Origin: JAEYFP01 sp964566545 | Lineage (GTDB): Bacteria; Bacillota; Clostridia; Lachnospirales; Lachnospiraceae | Length of the DNA stretch: 25,065 nucleotides | Assembly: GCA_964566545.1 (NCBI GenBank) | Contig: CAZMIX010000035.1 | Span: 1 to 25,065, forward strand | Direction: 5' to 3' | In this document: positions 1 to 7,428 of the stretch, piece after piece | Layout: each line of letters begins with the position of its first letter | Numbering within the stretch: the first letter of the stretch is position 1 | The notes under the pieces: generated by a model | The model's input: the letters and a program-made list of their open reading frames with translations, nothing else | The model's database searches: none | What the model was told of the DNA's origin: nothing | Translations under genes and position numbers: made by a program

Positions 1-166
1 CGGAGAAATCATACGTCACCTCATCCCGCTGCAGCATCGCCCAATTAAATACGTTGATCGTCACGATGTCGATATTCGCAAGCTTGAAAAGACGGCTGTC
101 CTCCTTCCAGATCTCCTTCGTCCACTGCTCCGGATTGTAATCGCCGCCGTAAGGCATTTTGTTCAT
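1..166 (-). CDS. GH42 beta-galactosidase, 5' part only (runs off left edge)
   Basis: Only the first 55 codons are in the window; the gene continues beyond position 1. The translation begins MNKMPYGGDYNPEQW and continues with IDIVTINVFNWAMLQ. Glycine-aspartate-tyrosine-asparagine-proline-glutamate-glutamine-tryptophan near the N-terminus is characteristic of GH42 beta-galactosidases, which hydrolyse terminal beta-D-galactosides, usually in the cytoplasm. No signal peptide is seen, which agrees with an intracellular enzyme acting on imported oligosaccharides. The ATG at 166 follows a GGAGGAA ribosome binding site 8 bases away. It lies 42 bases after the stop of the upstream permease gene, same strand, so it is probably the last or next-to-last gene of the transporter operon. 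The family call is firm; exact substrate (galacto-oligosaccharide, galactan fragment, lactose) is inference. Confidence 0.85.
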   Translation of the reverse strand, partial: MNKMPYGGDYNPEQWTKEIWKEDSRLFKLANIDIVTINVFNWAMLQRDEVTYDFS

Positions 167-208
167 AATGCTGTTCCTCCTGTCAATTAAAATAAGAAAT
201 ATTTCTTC

Positions 209-1042
209 CTAGCCCTTCAGCCCCGAGAACGACATGCCCTGCAGCAGATACTTCTGTGCAAAACAAAAAATCAATATCATCGGGATCATCGAGCAGACCG
301 TCCCCGCCATAATCAGATTGTAATCCGTACGGTACAGGGAGTTAAACGTCGCCAGCCCGATCTGGATCGTTTTCAGCTTATCGCTGTCCAGATAGATCAT
401 CGGCGCAAGATAGTCGTTCCACATAAAATTGAACGTGAAGATGACGAGCGTCGCAAGTCCGGGCTTGCACAGCGGCATCATGATTGAAGAAAAGATCTTC
501 CACTCGCCGCAGCCGTCGATTCTCGCCGCTTCGCAAAGCTCGTCGGGGATCCCCATCATGAACTGGCGCATCATAAATACGCCGAATGCGCTGAAAAGCT
601 GCAGTACGATGATGGCGGCATGGGAATTATAAAGCCCCATCCCTTTGATAATAATAAACTGCGGAATCATAATCGCGTGCCACGGAACCATCAGTGTGGC
701 CAAATAGCACAAAAAGATTTTATCCCGGCCCGGATACTTCATCTTCGCAAATGAAAAGGCCGCCATCGAGCAAGTCAGAATCTGGCCGATCGTAACAATG
801 ACCGACAGTTTGATCGTATTTAAATAATAAGTCAAAAACGGTACCTTTGTCCATACATCCGAGTAATTTTTCAAACGGATTTCCTTTGGAATCCATTCAA
901 TCGGATAAACAAAAATATCCTTATTGAATTTAAAGGAAGACGAAAGTGTCCAGATAAACGGCAGCAGCATTGTGATCCCCACGAGAAGCAGGAGTACAAA
1001 CAACGCGGCATGGCCGGTTTTTTTCTTTAATTTTGGATTCAT
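209..1042 (-). CDS. Carbohydrate ABC transporter permease, MalG/CUT1 type
   Basis: Inner-membrane permease, 277 residues, the usual size of MalG-like subunits. It has an N-terminal TM at about residues 12-33, several further hydrophobic segments, and the cytoplasmic EAA loop at 171-190 (EAARIDGCGEWKIFSSIMMP), which docks onto the transport ATPase. The ATG at 1042 follows GAAGGGAG with 8-base spacing. It starts 16 bases after the stop of the MalF-like gene, so the two permeases are co-transcribed and should form a heterodimer. No ATPase gene is present; Firmicute CUT1 systems commonly share a multitask ATPase (MsmK/MsmX type) encoded elsewhere. With GH42 downstream, a beta-galactoside is the likely cargo (inference). 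Confidence 0.92.
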   Translation of the reverse strand: MNPKLKKKTGHAALFVLLLLVGITMLLPFIWTLSSSFKFNKDIFVYPIEWIPKEIRLKNYSDVWTKVPFLTYYLNTIKLSVIVTIGQILTCSMAAFSFAKMKYPGRDKIFLCYLATLMVPWHAIMIPQFIIIKGMGLYNSHAAIIVLQLFSAFGVFMMRQFMMGIPDELCEAARIDGCGEWKIFSSIMMPLCKPGLATLVIFTFNFMWNDYLAPMIYLDSDKLKTIQIGLATFNSLYRTDYNLIMAGTVCSMIPMILIFCFAQKYLLQGMSFSGLKG

Positions 1043-1058
1043 TATGTTTACTCCCTTC

Positions 1059-1967
1059 TCACATATAAGTAACCCATTTCTTCTGACCGCGGAACTGGAT
1101 CAGCGTAATGATCAAAATGATCAGGAACAGGAAATAAGCCATCGCGGAAGCATAGCCATACCGCATATACTTAAAGCCTTCCTGATAAATCCGGTATACA
1201 AGCACGTTTGTCGCATAACCGGGACCTCCCTTTGTCATGACGTTGATCAGGTCAAATACCTGGAACGAGCTGATAATCGTCAGGATTGTCACCATAAACG
1301 TCACGGGCGAGAGCATTGGCAGCGTAATTTTAAAGAAACGCACGACCGCATTGGCTCCGTCAATTTCCGCAGCCTCGTAAAGCTGCTTTGGAATCGACTG
1401 CAGCCCGGCAAGCAGCATGACCATATAATAACCCGTCTGCTTCCAGACAGCGACGATCATGACCGCCCAAAGCGCCATCGAAGTGGATGCCAGCCATTTC
1501 GGTGGATTTTCCATGCCAAGCCCCTGCAAAAAGGAGTTGATCGGCCCATTCATCGGATTAAACAGGACGGACCACACAATACCGACCGCCACCATCGAGC
1601 TGATAGACGGAAAATAATAAAAGGCTTTAAACGCGCTCATGCCCTTAATACCCGTATTGAGCGCCACAGCCAGTAAAATGGCAAGAATGATCGTTGCGGG
1701 CACCGTCACGAGCGTGTAGAGAAAATTGTTTTTTAACGAAACAAGAAAATAACTGTCGCGGAACATATCGATATAATTTTTGATCCCTACAAAATTCATT
1801 TTTTGAAAGCCGTCATAGTCTGTCAGCGAAATCCCAAAGCCCATGATAATTGGAATAAACATAAACAGAAAAAATCCGAGAAAGTTTGGCACGAGGAACA
1901 AATATCCCTGCGCATATTTTTTATAACGGGTCGGAATTCCTGTTTTTTTCTTTTTTTCATTCATCAT
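1059..1967 (-). CDS. Carbohydrate ABC transporter permease, MalF/UgpA (CUT1) type
   Basis: Integral membrane subunit of 302 residues. There is a short basic cytoplasmic N-terminus (KKKK), a first TM at about 21-45, further TMs, and an EAA loop at 198-218 (EAAEIDGANAVVRFFKITLP). Length and loop are standard for the MalF/UgpA branch without the long periplasmic insertion of E. coli MalF. Two ATGs follow each other at 1967 and 1964; the upstream GGGTGAAGG serves either. The gene sits between the binding-protein gene and the MalG-like gene. The N-run upstream does not interrupt it: its start codon lies inside the left copy of the 55-bp duplicated contig end. Confidence 0.92.
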   Translation of the reverse strand: MMNEKKKKTGIPTRYKKYAQGYLFLVPNFLGFFLFMFIPIIMGFGISLTDYDGFQKMNFVGIKNYIDMFRDSYFLVSLKNNFLYTLVTVPATIILAILLAVALNTGIKGMSAFKAFYYFPSISSMVAVGIVWSVLFNPMNGPINSFLQGLGMENPPKWLASTSMALWAVMIVAVWKQTGYYMVMLLAGLQSIPKQLYEAAEIDGANAVVRFFKITLPMLSPVTFMVTILTIISSFQVFDLINVMTKGGPGYATNVLVYRIYQEGFKYMRYGYASAMAYFLFLIILIITLIQFRGQKKWVTYM

Positions 1968-1999
1968 CCTTCACCCTTTCATTCAAAAGTGGGAGAAGC
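1945..1999. repeat. Left copy of 55-bp duplicated contig end
   Basis: Positions 1945-1999 are identical base for base to 2100-2154, on the other side of the N-run. The copy carries the first codons and the ribosome binding site of the MalF-like gene. It is best read as two contig ends that overlap but were not merged. Confidence 0.9.
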
Positions 2000-2099
2000 N
2001 NNNNNNNNNNNNNNNNNNNNNNNNNNNNNNNNNNNNNNNNNNNNNNNNNNNNNNNNNNNNNNNNNNNNNNNNNNNNNNNNNNNNNNNNNNNNNNNNNNN
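2000..2099. other. Scaffold gap of exactly 100 Ns, probably spurious
   Basis: A run of exactly 100 Ns, the default placeholder of many scaffolders, lies between two identical 55-bp ends. If the ends are merged, 155 bases disappear and the spacing between the binding-protein stop and the MalF-like start becomes about 82 bases. No gene is lost or broken. Confidence 0.9.
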
Positions 2100-2154
2100 T
2101 TTTTCTTTTTTTCATTCATCATCCTTCACCCTTTCATTCAAAAGTGGGAGAAGC
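2100..2154. repeat. Right copy of 55-bp duplicated contig end
   Basis: Identical to 1945-1999. It repeats the 5' end of the MalF-like gene without the rest of it, so it is not a second gene. Its last 15 bases form the left arm of the intergenic hairpin at 2140-2184. Confidence 0.9.
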
Positions 2155-2184
2155 TTTAACAATAGTATTGCTTCTCCCATTTTT
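2140..2184 (-). terminator. Intergenic hairpin after the binding-protein gene, weak terminator or stabiliser
   Basis: Arms at 2140-2154 and 2170-2184 pair over 15 bp with one G-T wobble (core GGGAGAAGC / GCTTCTCCC) around a 15-base loop. On the minus strand the stem is followed only by a short ACTTTTG tract, so termination is likely partial. A hairpin between the binding-protein gene and its permeases commonly raises the binding-protein:permease ratio by attenuation or by protecting the upstream message. Confidence 0.65.
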
Positions 2185-2204
2185 GTCTGCGTTACCGCCT
2201 GTGG

Positions 2205-3482
2205 TTATTTTGCATACTTCGCCTTGATTTCATCTTGTTTCTGTGCAAAATCCGCTATCGTGTCCTCCAGACTCTTTTCTCCGAGAAGATAAAGCTGTGC
2301 CTGCTCATTGAAACTGTCGTTGATTTCTCCGTAGCCTTCCTCATTCGGCTGCTCCAATACCTTCTTCGCATTAAAGAATACGGATACGCTGTCTCTGCCC
2401 GCCGCTTCCATATAAGCATCTGCTGCGCTGTCGCCTGCATAAGCATGAATCATGCCGTTCTTGGAATAAACAACAGAGCCTTCGTCACCGCAGAGATATT
2501 TTAAGAAGTCAAATGCCTCGTCCGGATGTTTGCTGTTTGCCGTGATGGCTGCAAACTGGAACTGTCCCCAAGTGCTGCCCGGCTCCACGCCGTCAGATAC
2601 CGGCATCGGCGCCACTTGCCAATTGATGTCTGTCTCGCCGGCCTTCGCGGCTTCCAGCAACATCTGTACGCACCATTCTCCGTTAGGAAGCATCGCCGTA
2701 CGTCCTGCTTCAAACTCGCTGATATAATCCGGGTTTGTCGCAACCATCTCGGAATAGCTCATGTGCGACTGGTCTTTATTATAGAAACGGTCTAACAGCT
2801 CCAAAGAATAAGAAACCTTGGAAAGATCCTCCCCGTTTACGTACTGTCCTGCCTGTGTTGCCGCAAACTGATAAATCCATGGAACCCAATAGCCGCCATA
2901 AATCCCGGTCTTATCCTTGATTTCCTTAGCGATATCGCCGTATTCCTCCCATGTGAGCTGTTCGGGATATGCAATGCCTGCCTGATCAAAAATATCCGTA
3001 TTGTAATACAGCGCCCAACAGGTGCTTCTTGTCGGAAGCGCATAGAATTTTCCGCCTACCGAGCTGCCGTCCCACATCTCCCCATACTTGCTCGTGTCCA
3101 GGCCGCTGGAAGAGATCCTGTCGGTAATATCCAATAACGAGCTGTTGGACGCATAGGTTGTCACCTGTGCCATACCTCTGATATCTACGATATCCACATC
3201 GGAGTTGCCGGCAAGCAGCACCTTCAGCTTGTCATCATAATCTTCGCTCGGAATGACAGTCAAATTGACGTTTACCTTATCTTGCGACGCGTTGTATTCG
3301 TCTACGGTCTGACGAATATAGGCTTCCTCATCATGCCAGATGTAAAAGGAAATATCCGTCTTTCCTCCTGAAGCCTTTGCCTCTCCCCCATCCGCAGCAG
3401 ATGAAGCGTTGGAACCGCATCCGGCCAGCAGACTTGCTACTACTGTCACTGCTAAAAGTGTGGATAAAACTTTTCTTTTCAT
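2205..3482 (-). CDS. Sugar ABC transporter substrate-binding lipoprotein
   Basis: Extracellular solute-binding protein family 1, 425 residues, the usual length. The N-terminus is a lipoprotein signal peptide: MKRK, a hydrophobic stretch, then lipobox LAGC with the lipidated Cys at 22, followed by a Ser/Ala-rich linker. It should be anchored to the outer face of the membrane and deliver sugar to the two permeases encoded next. The start ATG has GGGAGGAAAG upstream. The protein is homologous along its length to the product of 3661-5001: both share PTRSTCW, YN.DIFD, WEEYG, NGEW/MGEW, W..APMP and TWGQ.QF. It has its own candidate promoter (3552-3579) just below the terminator of that gene, so the transporter operon begins here. 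Confidence 0.93.
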   Translation of the reverse strand: MKRKVLSTLLAVTVVASLLAGCGSNASSAADGGEAKASGGKTDISFYIWHDEEAYIRQTVDEYNASQDKVNVNLTVIPSEDYDDKLKVLLAGNSDVDIVDIRGMAQVTTYASNSSLLDITDRISSSGLDTSKYGEMWDGSSVGGKFYALPTRSTCWALYYNTDIFDQAGIAYPEQLTWEEYGDIAKEIKDKTGIYGGYWVPWIYQFAATQAGQYVNGEDLSKVSYSLELLDRFYNKDQSHMSYSEMVATNPDYISEFEAGRTAMLPNGEWCVQMLLEAAKAGETDINWQVAPMPVSDGVEPGSTWGQFQFAAITANSKHPDEAFDFLKYLCGDEGSVVYSKNGMIHAYAGDSAADAYMEAAGRDSVSVFFNAKKVLEQPNEEGYGEINDSFNEQAQLYLLGEKSLEDTIADFAQKQDEIKAKYAK

Positions 3483-3551
3483 TTTCTTTCCTCCCTGTTT
3501 TTTCCCTATTTGTTTGGTTATTTGGTCTGACGGCGTCCTGCCGACACCTGA

Positions 3552-3579
3552 ATGATAGCGGAAATTCTCTCATTCGCAA
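3552..3579 (-). promoter_or_regulatory. Candidate sigma-A promoter of the sugar transporter operon
   Basis: On the minus strand TTGCGA (3574-3579) and TATCAT (3552-3557) are separated by 16 bases, about 70 bases before the binding-protein ATG and just past the terminator at 3586-3626. The imperfect boxes would suit activation by the adjacent response regulator, but no operator was identified. Confidence 0.45.
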
Positions 3580-3585
3580 AGTCAG

Positions 3586-3626
3586 AAAAAAAGTCCTCCC
3601 CCTGTGTGCATGCACACGGGGGAGGA
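3586..3626 (-). terminator. Strong Rho-independent terminator of the anchored binding-protein gene
   Basis: A GC-rich hairpin with arms TCCTCCCCC (3594-3602) and GGGGGAGGA (3618-3626), enclosing the 14-bp palindrome GTGTGCATGCACAC (3604-3617), is followed on the minus strand by seven T (3592-3586). It isolates the sensor-like gene 3661-5001 from the transporter operon. Confidence 0.9.
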
Positions 3627-3660
3627 TCCTATTTCCACCCTTTTTCCAAATTTTTATTCT

Positions 3661-5001
3661 TTATGGAGAACCTTCCATGATCTTCCTCCGCTCCCTCTCG
3701 AATTCTTCCATCGTTTCATCGAGCGTCCGCTCGCCCTTCAAATATTCCTTTCCCAGATCCGTGAACCTCTTATTAATTTCTTCATAACGGTCAAACACCG
3801 GTATTTCCTGAATGCGGAACGCATCAAAGAATATACTGATATTTTTATCTCCGACAGTATCCTGATAGATTTTGCGGATCTCCTCGCTACTGTACGCGCT
3901 CAGCATTCCGTATTCCGCATAGATGCGCGCACCCTCCTTACCGCCCACATACTTCAAAAATTCAAAAGCGGCATCTTTTTCCTTACACAAGCTTGTCATT
4001 CCCGTAAATTGATATTGTCCCCACGTCGTTCCTGGATTCATGTCAGGGAAAATCGGCATCGGAGCCAGATCCCAGTTCACATCGGAAATACCCTCGTGTT
4101 CATCGGCCATGATCATGCCGACAAACCACTCACCCATCGGCATGATCCCAACTTTACCTTCTTCAAAAAGCTCCAGATAGGTGATGTCCTTATCTTCGTT
4201 CTCCTCAATTTCCTGCATACCCATATGGCTTTTGTCGATATTCATGAATTGGTTCAAAAGCGCAAGCGATTCCCGCTGATACGTCTGGTCATCGTCATAG
4301 AGATAATTTGAATTCTGAATGCCTGCAAAATTCAACGCCCATGACGGAATATAGCCGCCCCAGACCGTCTCGCCGGCATCATTCACCGTTTTCAGTCTTT
4401 TCGCCAGCTCCCCGTATTCCTCCCATGTGATCTGCCCGGGATAGGGAACTCCCTGCTTATCAAAAATATCCTTGTTGTAAACGAGCACCCAGCAGGTACT
4501 TCTTGTCGGCATTCCGTAATACTTCCCGTCGATCATAATATTATTGTACATATTTCCGTAAACAGTAATATCGATGTCGCTTTCAAGAATATCTGCGGTA
4601 ATGTCCTCAAGCATCCCCGACACCTGATACCGTGTCATCTGTGAAAAACCCCGGACTCCAATAATATCAATCTGCTCTCCGCTTTGCAGCATATCCATGA
4701 TAATATTATCAAAATCAGTACTGTCCAGCACATGCAGTTCCACCTGAATATTGGGATTGATCGCATTGAAGCTGTCTGTCATCGGACGCATATAAGATTC
4801 CTCATCATCCCACGTGTAGTAGACAAGCCTGACCGGTCTGCCGGAATTGACTGTCTCCTCCATACTGCGGCCGACCCGCTCCTGCTCCCTGATATCGATG
4901 AAAAAGAATGCAAGCAGTCCCAAAAGAATAATTCCGACCGCCGCGAGCACTCCTGAAATCTGTCTGAATTTCCGCATGTTTCTGCCCATTCCTTTCCTCA
5001 T
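3661..5001 (-). CDS. Membrane-anchored solute-binding-like protein, candidate sensor partner of the adjacent histidine kinase
   Basis: 446 residues, a full-length family 1 solute-binding fold and a paralogue of the product of 2205-3482. Unlike that protein it has no lipobox Cys. A basic N-terminus is followed by one hydrophobic segment at about 14-35 with no clear AxA cleavage site (IDIREQERVG follows), so it looks like a signal-anchored extracellular domain. It is divergent from a histidine kinase/response regulator pair and separated from the transporter by a strong terminator. Precedent: in Clostridium beijerinckii the membrane-anchored binding protein XylFII signals through the kinase LytS. 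A sensing role here is inferred from context. The ATG at 5001 has AGGTGG upstream, but the ATG at 4989, preceded by AGGAAAGGA, is an equally good start. A standard transport role remains possible. Confidence 0.85.
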   Translation of the reverse strand: MRKGMGRNMRKFRQISGVLAAVGIILLGLLAFFFIDIREQERVGRSMEETVNSGRPVRLVYYTWDDEESYMRPMTDSFNAINPNIQVELHVLDSTDFDNIIMDMLQSGEQIDIIGVRGFSQMTRYQVSGMLEDITADILESDIDITVYGNMYNNIMIDGKYYGMPTRSTCWVLVYNKDIFDKQGVPYPGQITWEEYGELAKRLKTVNDAGETVWGGYIPSWALNFAGIQNSNYLYDDDQTYQRESLALLNQFMNIDKSHMGMQEIEENEDKDITYLELFEEGKVGIMPMGEWFVGMIMADEHEGISDVNWDLAPMPIFPDMNPGTTWGQYQFTGMTSLCKEKDAAFEFLKYVGGKEGARIYAEYGMLSAYSSEEIRKIYQDTVGDKNISIFFDAFRIQEIPVFDRYEEINKRFTDLGKEYLKGERTLDETMEEFERERRKIMEGSP

Positions 5002-5035
5002 ACCACTTCCACCTATTCTTTTTACATATCATGTT

Positions 5036-5056
5036 CCACTTGCCGAAGCAAGGTGG
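5036..5056 (-). promoter_or_regulatory. Short stable hairpin in the leader of the anchored binding-protein gene
   Basis: CCACTTGC (5036-5043) pairs with GCAAGGTGG (5048-5056), one base bulged, around a tetraloop that reads TTCG on the minus strand. It lies about 35 bases before the start codon at 5001 in the divergent control region. It could be an mRNA leader hairpin or an operator; no ligand or protein can be assigned. Confidence 0.35.
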
Positions 5057-5089
5057 ATAATATTTCAACCCCTGTTTTATTTCGCAAAC

Positions 5090-5118
5090 TTGCAAACATT
5101 TTTTGACCATGTCATAAT
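5090..5118 (+). promoter_or_regulatory. Sigma-A promoter of the histidine kinase gene
   Basis: TTGCAA (5090-5095) and CATAAT (5113-5118) are separated by exactly 17 bases. The predicted start of transcription is near 5125, leaving a 30-base leader with AGGAGG before the ATG at 5155. Confidence 0.7.
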
Positions 5119-5154
5119 AGAATTTATCAGCAGGCCCCGGCAGGAGGTAGTCCT

Positions 5155-6663
5155 ATGTTTTATTTTACTTTTATCTTTCTTTTTGCTTCCATCTTCCTGT
5201 TAATCAACGATAAAGAAAGTATTTCAACAAAATATCTGATTTATATCATGGCTTCCTATACGATTGCGCTTTTTTCCATGATGTTTTATCTGTCCAAGGA
5301 CACTTATTATTATAACACAGTTTATAATTATTTTTCCCTTCCTCCTTCGATGTGGAAAATTATGATGTTTTCCGATATCAAGCGGGATTGGTTAATTATT
5401 GTCATGAACCTGACAAGTTTAGCGGTTTTGTATTTTGGCATCTGTTTTGCGCTTTCCTTTCAAATGCCGGAAAACCCGAAGCCGCTCCGGATCACACAGT
5501 TAACCATTGCCCTCCTGCTTTTTGCCGAATTTCTATTTTATCTTCCCGGTGTGACAAGAGCAATTTATTTAAAGCTTTACCCGCAGGAACTTACCCATGC
5601 CCGGTATCTGGAGCTTTCAGAAGGCATCCACACCGTTACCTCTTTGCTGAATATCGGCATCGTGCTCGCAAGCGTCATTATTTTACTCTTTTCTTATTAT
5701 AAAGTTTCTCCGCTGCGTATGATCCGTCTGAATATTTTTGCCGTAGGCTTCTGCTATACACTCGTCATGATTTCCTACCTGTTTATTTTCGGAAGTTTCC
5801 CGCGCATTTTGATCAAGGTTTCCAAAATAGCCGATACGGTCACTTATCTGTCGATCCCGCTCAATCAAAATAAAGTGATCCAACAGTTTTTCCCTTACTA
5901 CCTCATCTTCACCTTTTTGCTGATCGGCTACAGCCTTTATTGCTTTTCAAACGTCAATCATAAAATTGCCCAGCAGACGTTTTCCCTTTCTAAGGAAATC
6001 GCCGCTTCCGATACGACGTCAAAGGTATTCTGCCATTACATGAAAAACGAGCTGCTCGCCATCCGGTCGGAGGTGGAAATGCTGCAGCTTTCCGGCAAGG
6101 ACAGCATTTCCCAGCAAAATGTGATGAAGCGGTGCGATAACCTCTATGATCGGCTCGACAGCATTCATAAAAGCACGAAGTCCTCGGAGCTGTATTTGAC
6201 CGAAGTCAATCTATACCATTACATCGAAGAAATTTTATCACACCTGTCCCATGAATTAAAGGGCTTTCACGTGGAATTGAAAACAGAGGTTCCGTCCCTT
6301 ACCGCCATGCTCGACGCCAATTATTTTGAACAGGCGCTCCACAATATTTTGACGAACGCGCTCGACGCGATGGACGGGCTGCCGCCTGAGCGAAAAAACC
6401 TCGTCATTTCGATCCAGTCGATGAATAACTGGGCCGTCATCCTGATCAGGGACAGCGGGGTTGGCATCTCAAAAGAAAACATCGGAAGAATTTTTGATCC
6501 GTTCTACAGTTCCGCACCCGTAGCGAAGCATTGGGGAATGGGGCTTTCTCTGACCCATAAGATCATCGCCGCGCACGAGGGCTATATCGAAGTAGAGAGC
6601 CAGGAGGGAACCGGCACGACGATCAAAATTATGTTGCCGCGCCTCATCTGCCTCAAGAACTAA
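5155..6663 (+). CDS. Multi-TM sensor histidine kinase
   Basis: 502 residues. The N-terminal half has about seven hydrophobic segments (roughly 1-17, 26-46, 79-102, 112-130, 160-182, 188-212, 246-265) with little room for an extracellular sensor domain. A linker leads to the dimerisation helix with phosphoacceptor His294 (CHYMKNEL). The ATP-binding domain shows the N-box N397-I-L-T-N401-ALDA, the G1 box D433-SGVG and the G2 box G461-MGLSL, so it should be active. AGGAGG lies 8 bases before the ATG. The gene is followed by a NarL-type response regulator and is divergent from a membrane-anchored sugar-binding protein. With no obvious ligand domain of its own, sensing of sugar through that binding protein is plausible (inference). 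Confidence 0.92.
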   Translation: MFYFTFIFLFASIFLLINDKESISTKYLIYIMASYTIALFSMMFYLSKDTYYYNTVYNYFSLPPSMWKIMMFSDIKRDWLIIVMNLTSLAVLYFGICFALSFQMPENPKPLRITQLTIALLLFAEFLFYLPGVTRAIYLKLYPQELTHARYLELSEGIHTVTSLLNIGIVLASVIILLFSYYKVSPLRMIRLNIFAVGFCYTLVMISYLFIFGSFPRILIKVSKIADTVTYLSIPLNQNKVIQQFFPYYLIFTFLLIGYSLYCFSNVNHKIAQQTFSLSKEIAASDTTSKVFCHYMKNELLAIRSEVEMLQLSGKDSISQQNVMKRCDNLYDRLDSIHKSTKSSELYLTEVNLYHYIEEILSHLSHELKGFHVELKTEVPSLTAMLDANYFEQALHNILTNALDAMDGLPPERKNLVISIQSMNNWAVILIRDSGVGISKENIGRIFDPFYSSAPVAKHWGMGLSLTHKIIAAHEGYIEVESQEGTGTTIKIMLPRLICLKN

Positions 6664-6710
6664 AGGAGCCTTATTAATCATGATTTTTCAGGAAAGGAGT
6701 TTAGACGACG

Positions 6711-7391
6711 ATGATAAAAGTGCTGATTGTAGATGATATCAAACCGATTGCCAAACGCTACGAAACGATACTGAAGAAGGAAACCGGCATTGAGGTCGTG
6801 GCCTGTGTGCAGAGCGGCTACGAAGCAGTCATGATGGCGGGGCTTCATAAGCCCGATATTATCCTGATGGATGTGGAAATGGAAACGCGCACAGCCGGAC
6901 TGGATGCGACCAAACAGATTTTGGACAAGCTGCCCGATACAAAAATCATCATTCTAACCGTCTATGAGGACGATGAAACGGTATTTACCGCATTTCAGCT
7001 CGGCGTCACGGATTATTTTCTCAAAAACTCCGCTCCGCAGGAAATCATTACGTGCGTAAAGGATGCGTATCACGGTATTTCACCGATCCGACCAGCCATC
7101 GCCCAAAAGATCCGCAGGGAATTTCAGCGTGTCAAAAACAGCGAGGACAGCTTTTTCTACTGCCTTCAGCTCGTCACACAGATGACACAGACAGAGCTTG
7201 ATGTGCTCGATCTGATGAGCCAGGGCTATACGCGTTCCCAAATCTGCAAAATCCGCTGTGTTGAACTTTCGACGGTCAAAACCCAGATTCACAGCATTTT
7301 AAAAAAATTTAACAAGGATTCCATGAGCGAGGTCGTCGCCCTCATCAACGAACTGCATATTATCGACTATTTAAGAAAGGGGCAGATTTAG
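6711..7391 (+). CDS. NarL/LuxR-family response regulator
   Basis: 226 residues. The N-terminal receiver (about 1-120) has the acidic pair D8-D9, phosphoacceptor D54 (IILMD), T83 and K105, all conserved. The C-terminal helix-turn-helix is LuxR/NarL type (about 158-215; TELDVLDLMSQGYTRSQI, then STVKTQIHSILKKF). AAAGGAG lies about 11 bases before the ATG. It is 47 bases downstream of the kinase gene on the same strand, so the two form a cognate pair. The likely targets are the adjacent anchored binding-protein gene and the transporter/GH42 operon, judged only from proximity. No terminator is visible in the 37 bases that separate it from the convergent gene. Confidence 0.93.
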   Translation: MIKVLIVDDIKPIAKRYETILKKETGIEVVACVQSGYEAVMMAGLHKPDIILMDVEMETRTAGLDATKQILDKLPDTKIIILTVYEDDETVFTAFQLGVTDYFLKNSAPQEIITCVKDAYHGISPIRPAIAQKIRREFQRVKNSEDSFFYCLQLVTQMTQTELDVLDLMSQGYTRSQICKIRCVELSTVKTQIHSILKKFNKDSMSEVVALINELHIIDYLRKGQI

Positions 7392-7428
7392 CCTCAATGT
7401 CATTTAGTTAAGACGTTGGAACAGATGC

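Noticed and set aside
924..1676. Long plus-strand open frame of 250 codons antisense to the two permeases
   Set aside because: It crosses two well-supported permease genes on the other strand, has His/Arg-rich non-protein-like composition and no ribosome binding site or family resemblance.
2140..2184. Hairpin as a mobile-element end or recombination site
   Set aside because: No transposase, target duplication or second genomic-type copy is in the window; the only duplication is the 55-bp assembly overlap.
1803..2227. Plus-strand open frames running through the N-run
   Set aside because: They exist only because Ns are not read as stops and because the contig end is duplicated; composition is Phe/Ser/His repeats of T-rich DNA.
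3604..4311. Plus-strand frame of 235 codons opposite the anchored binding-protein gene
   Set aside because: It starts inside a terminator hairpin and mirrors a strongly conserved gene on the other strand.
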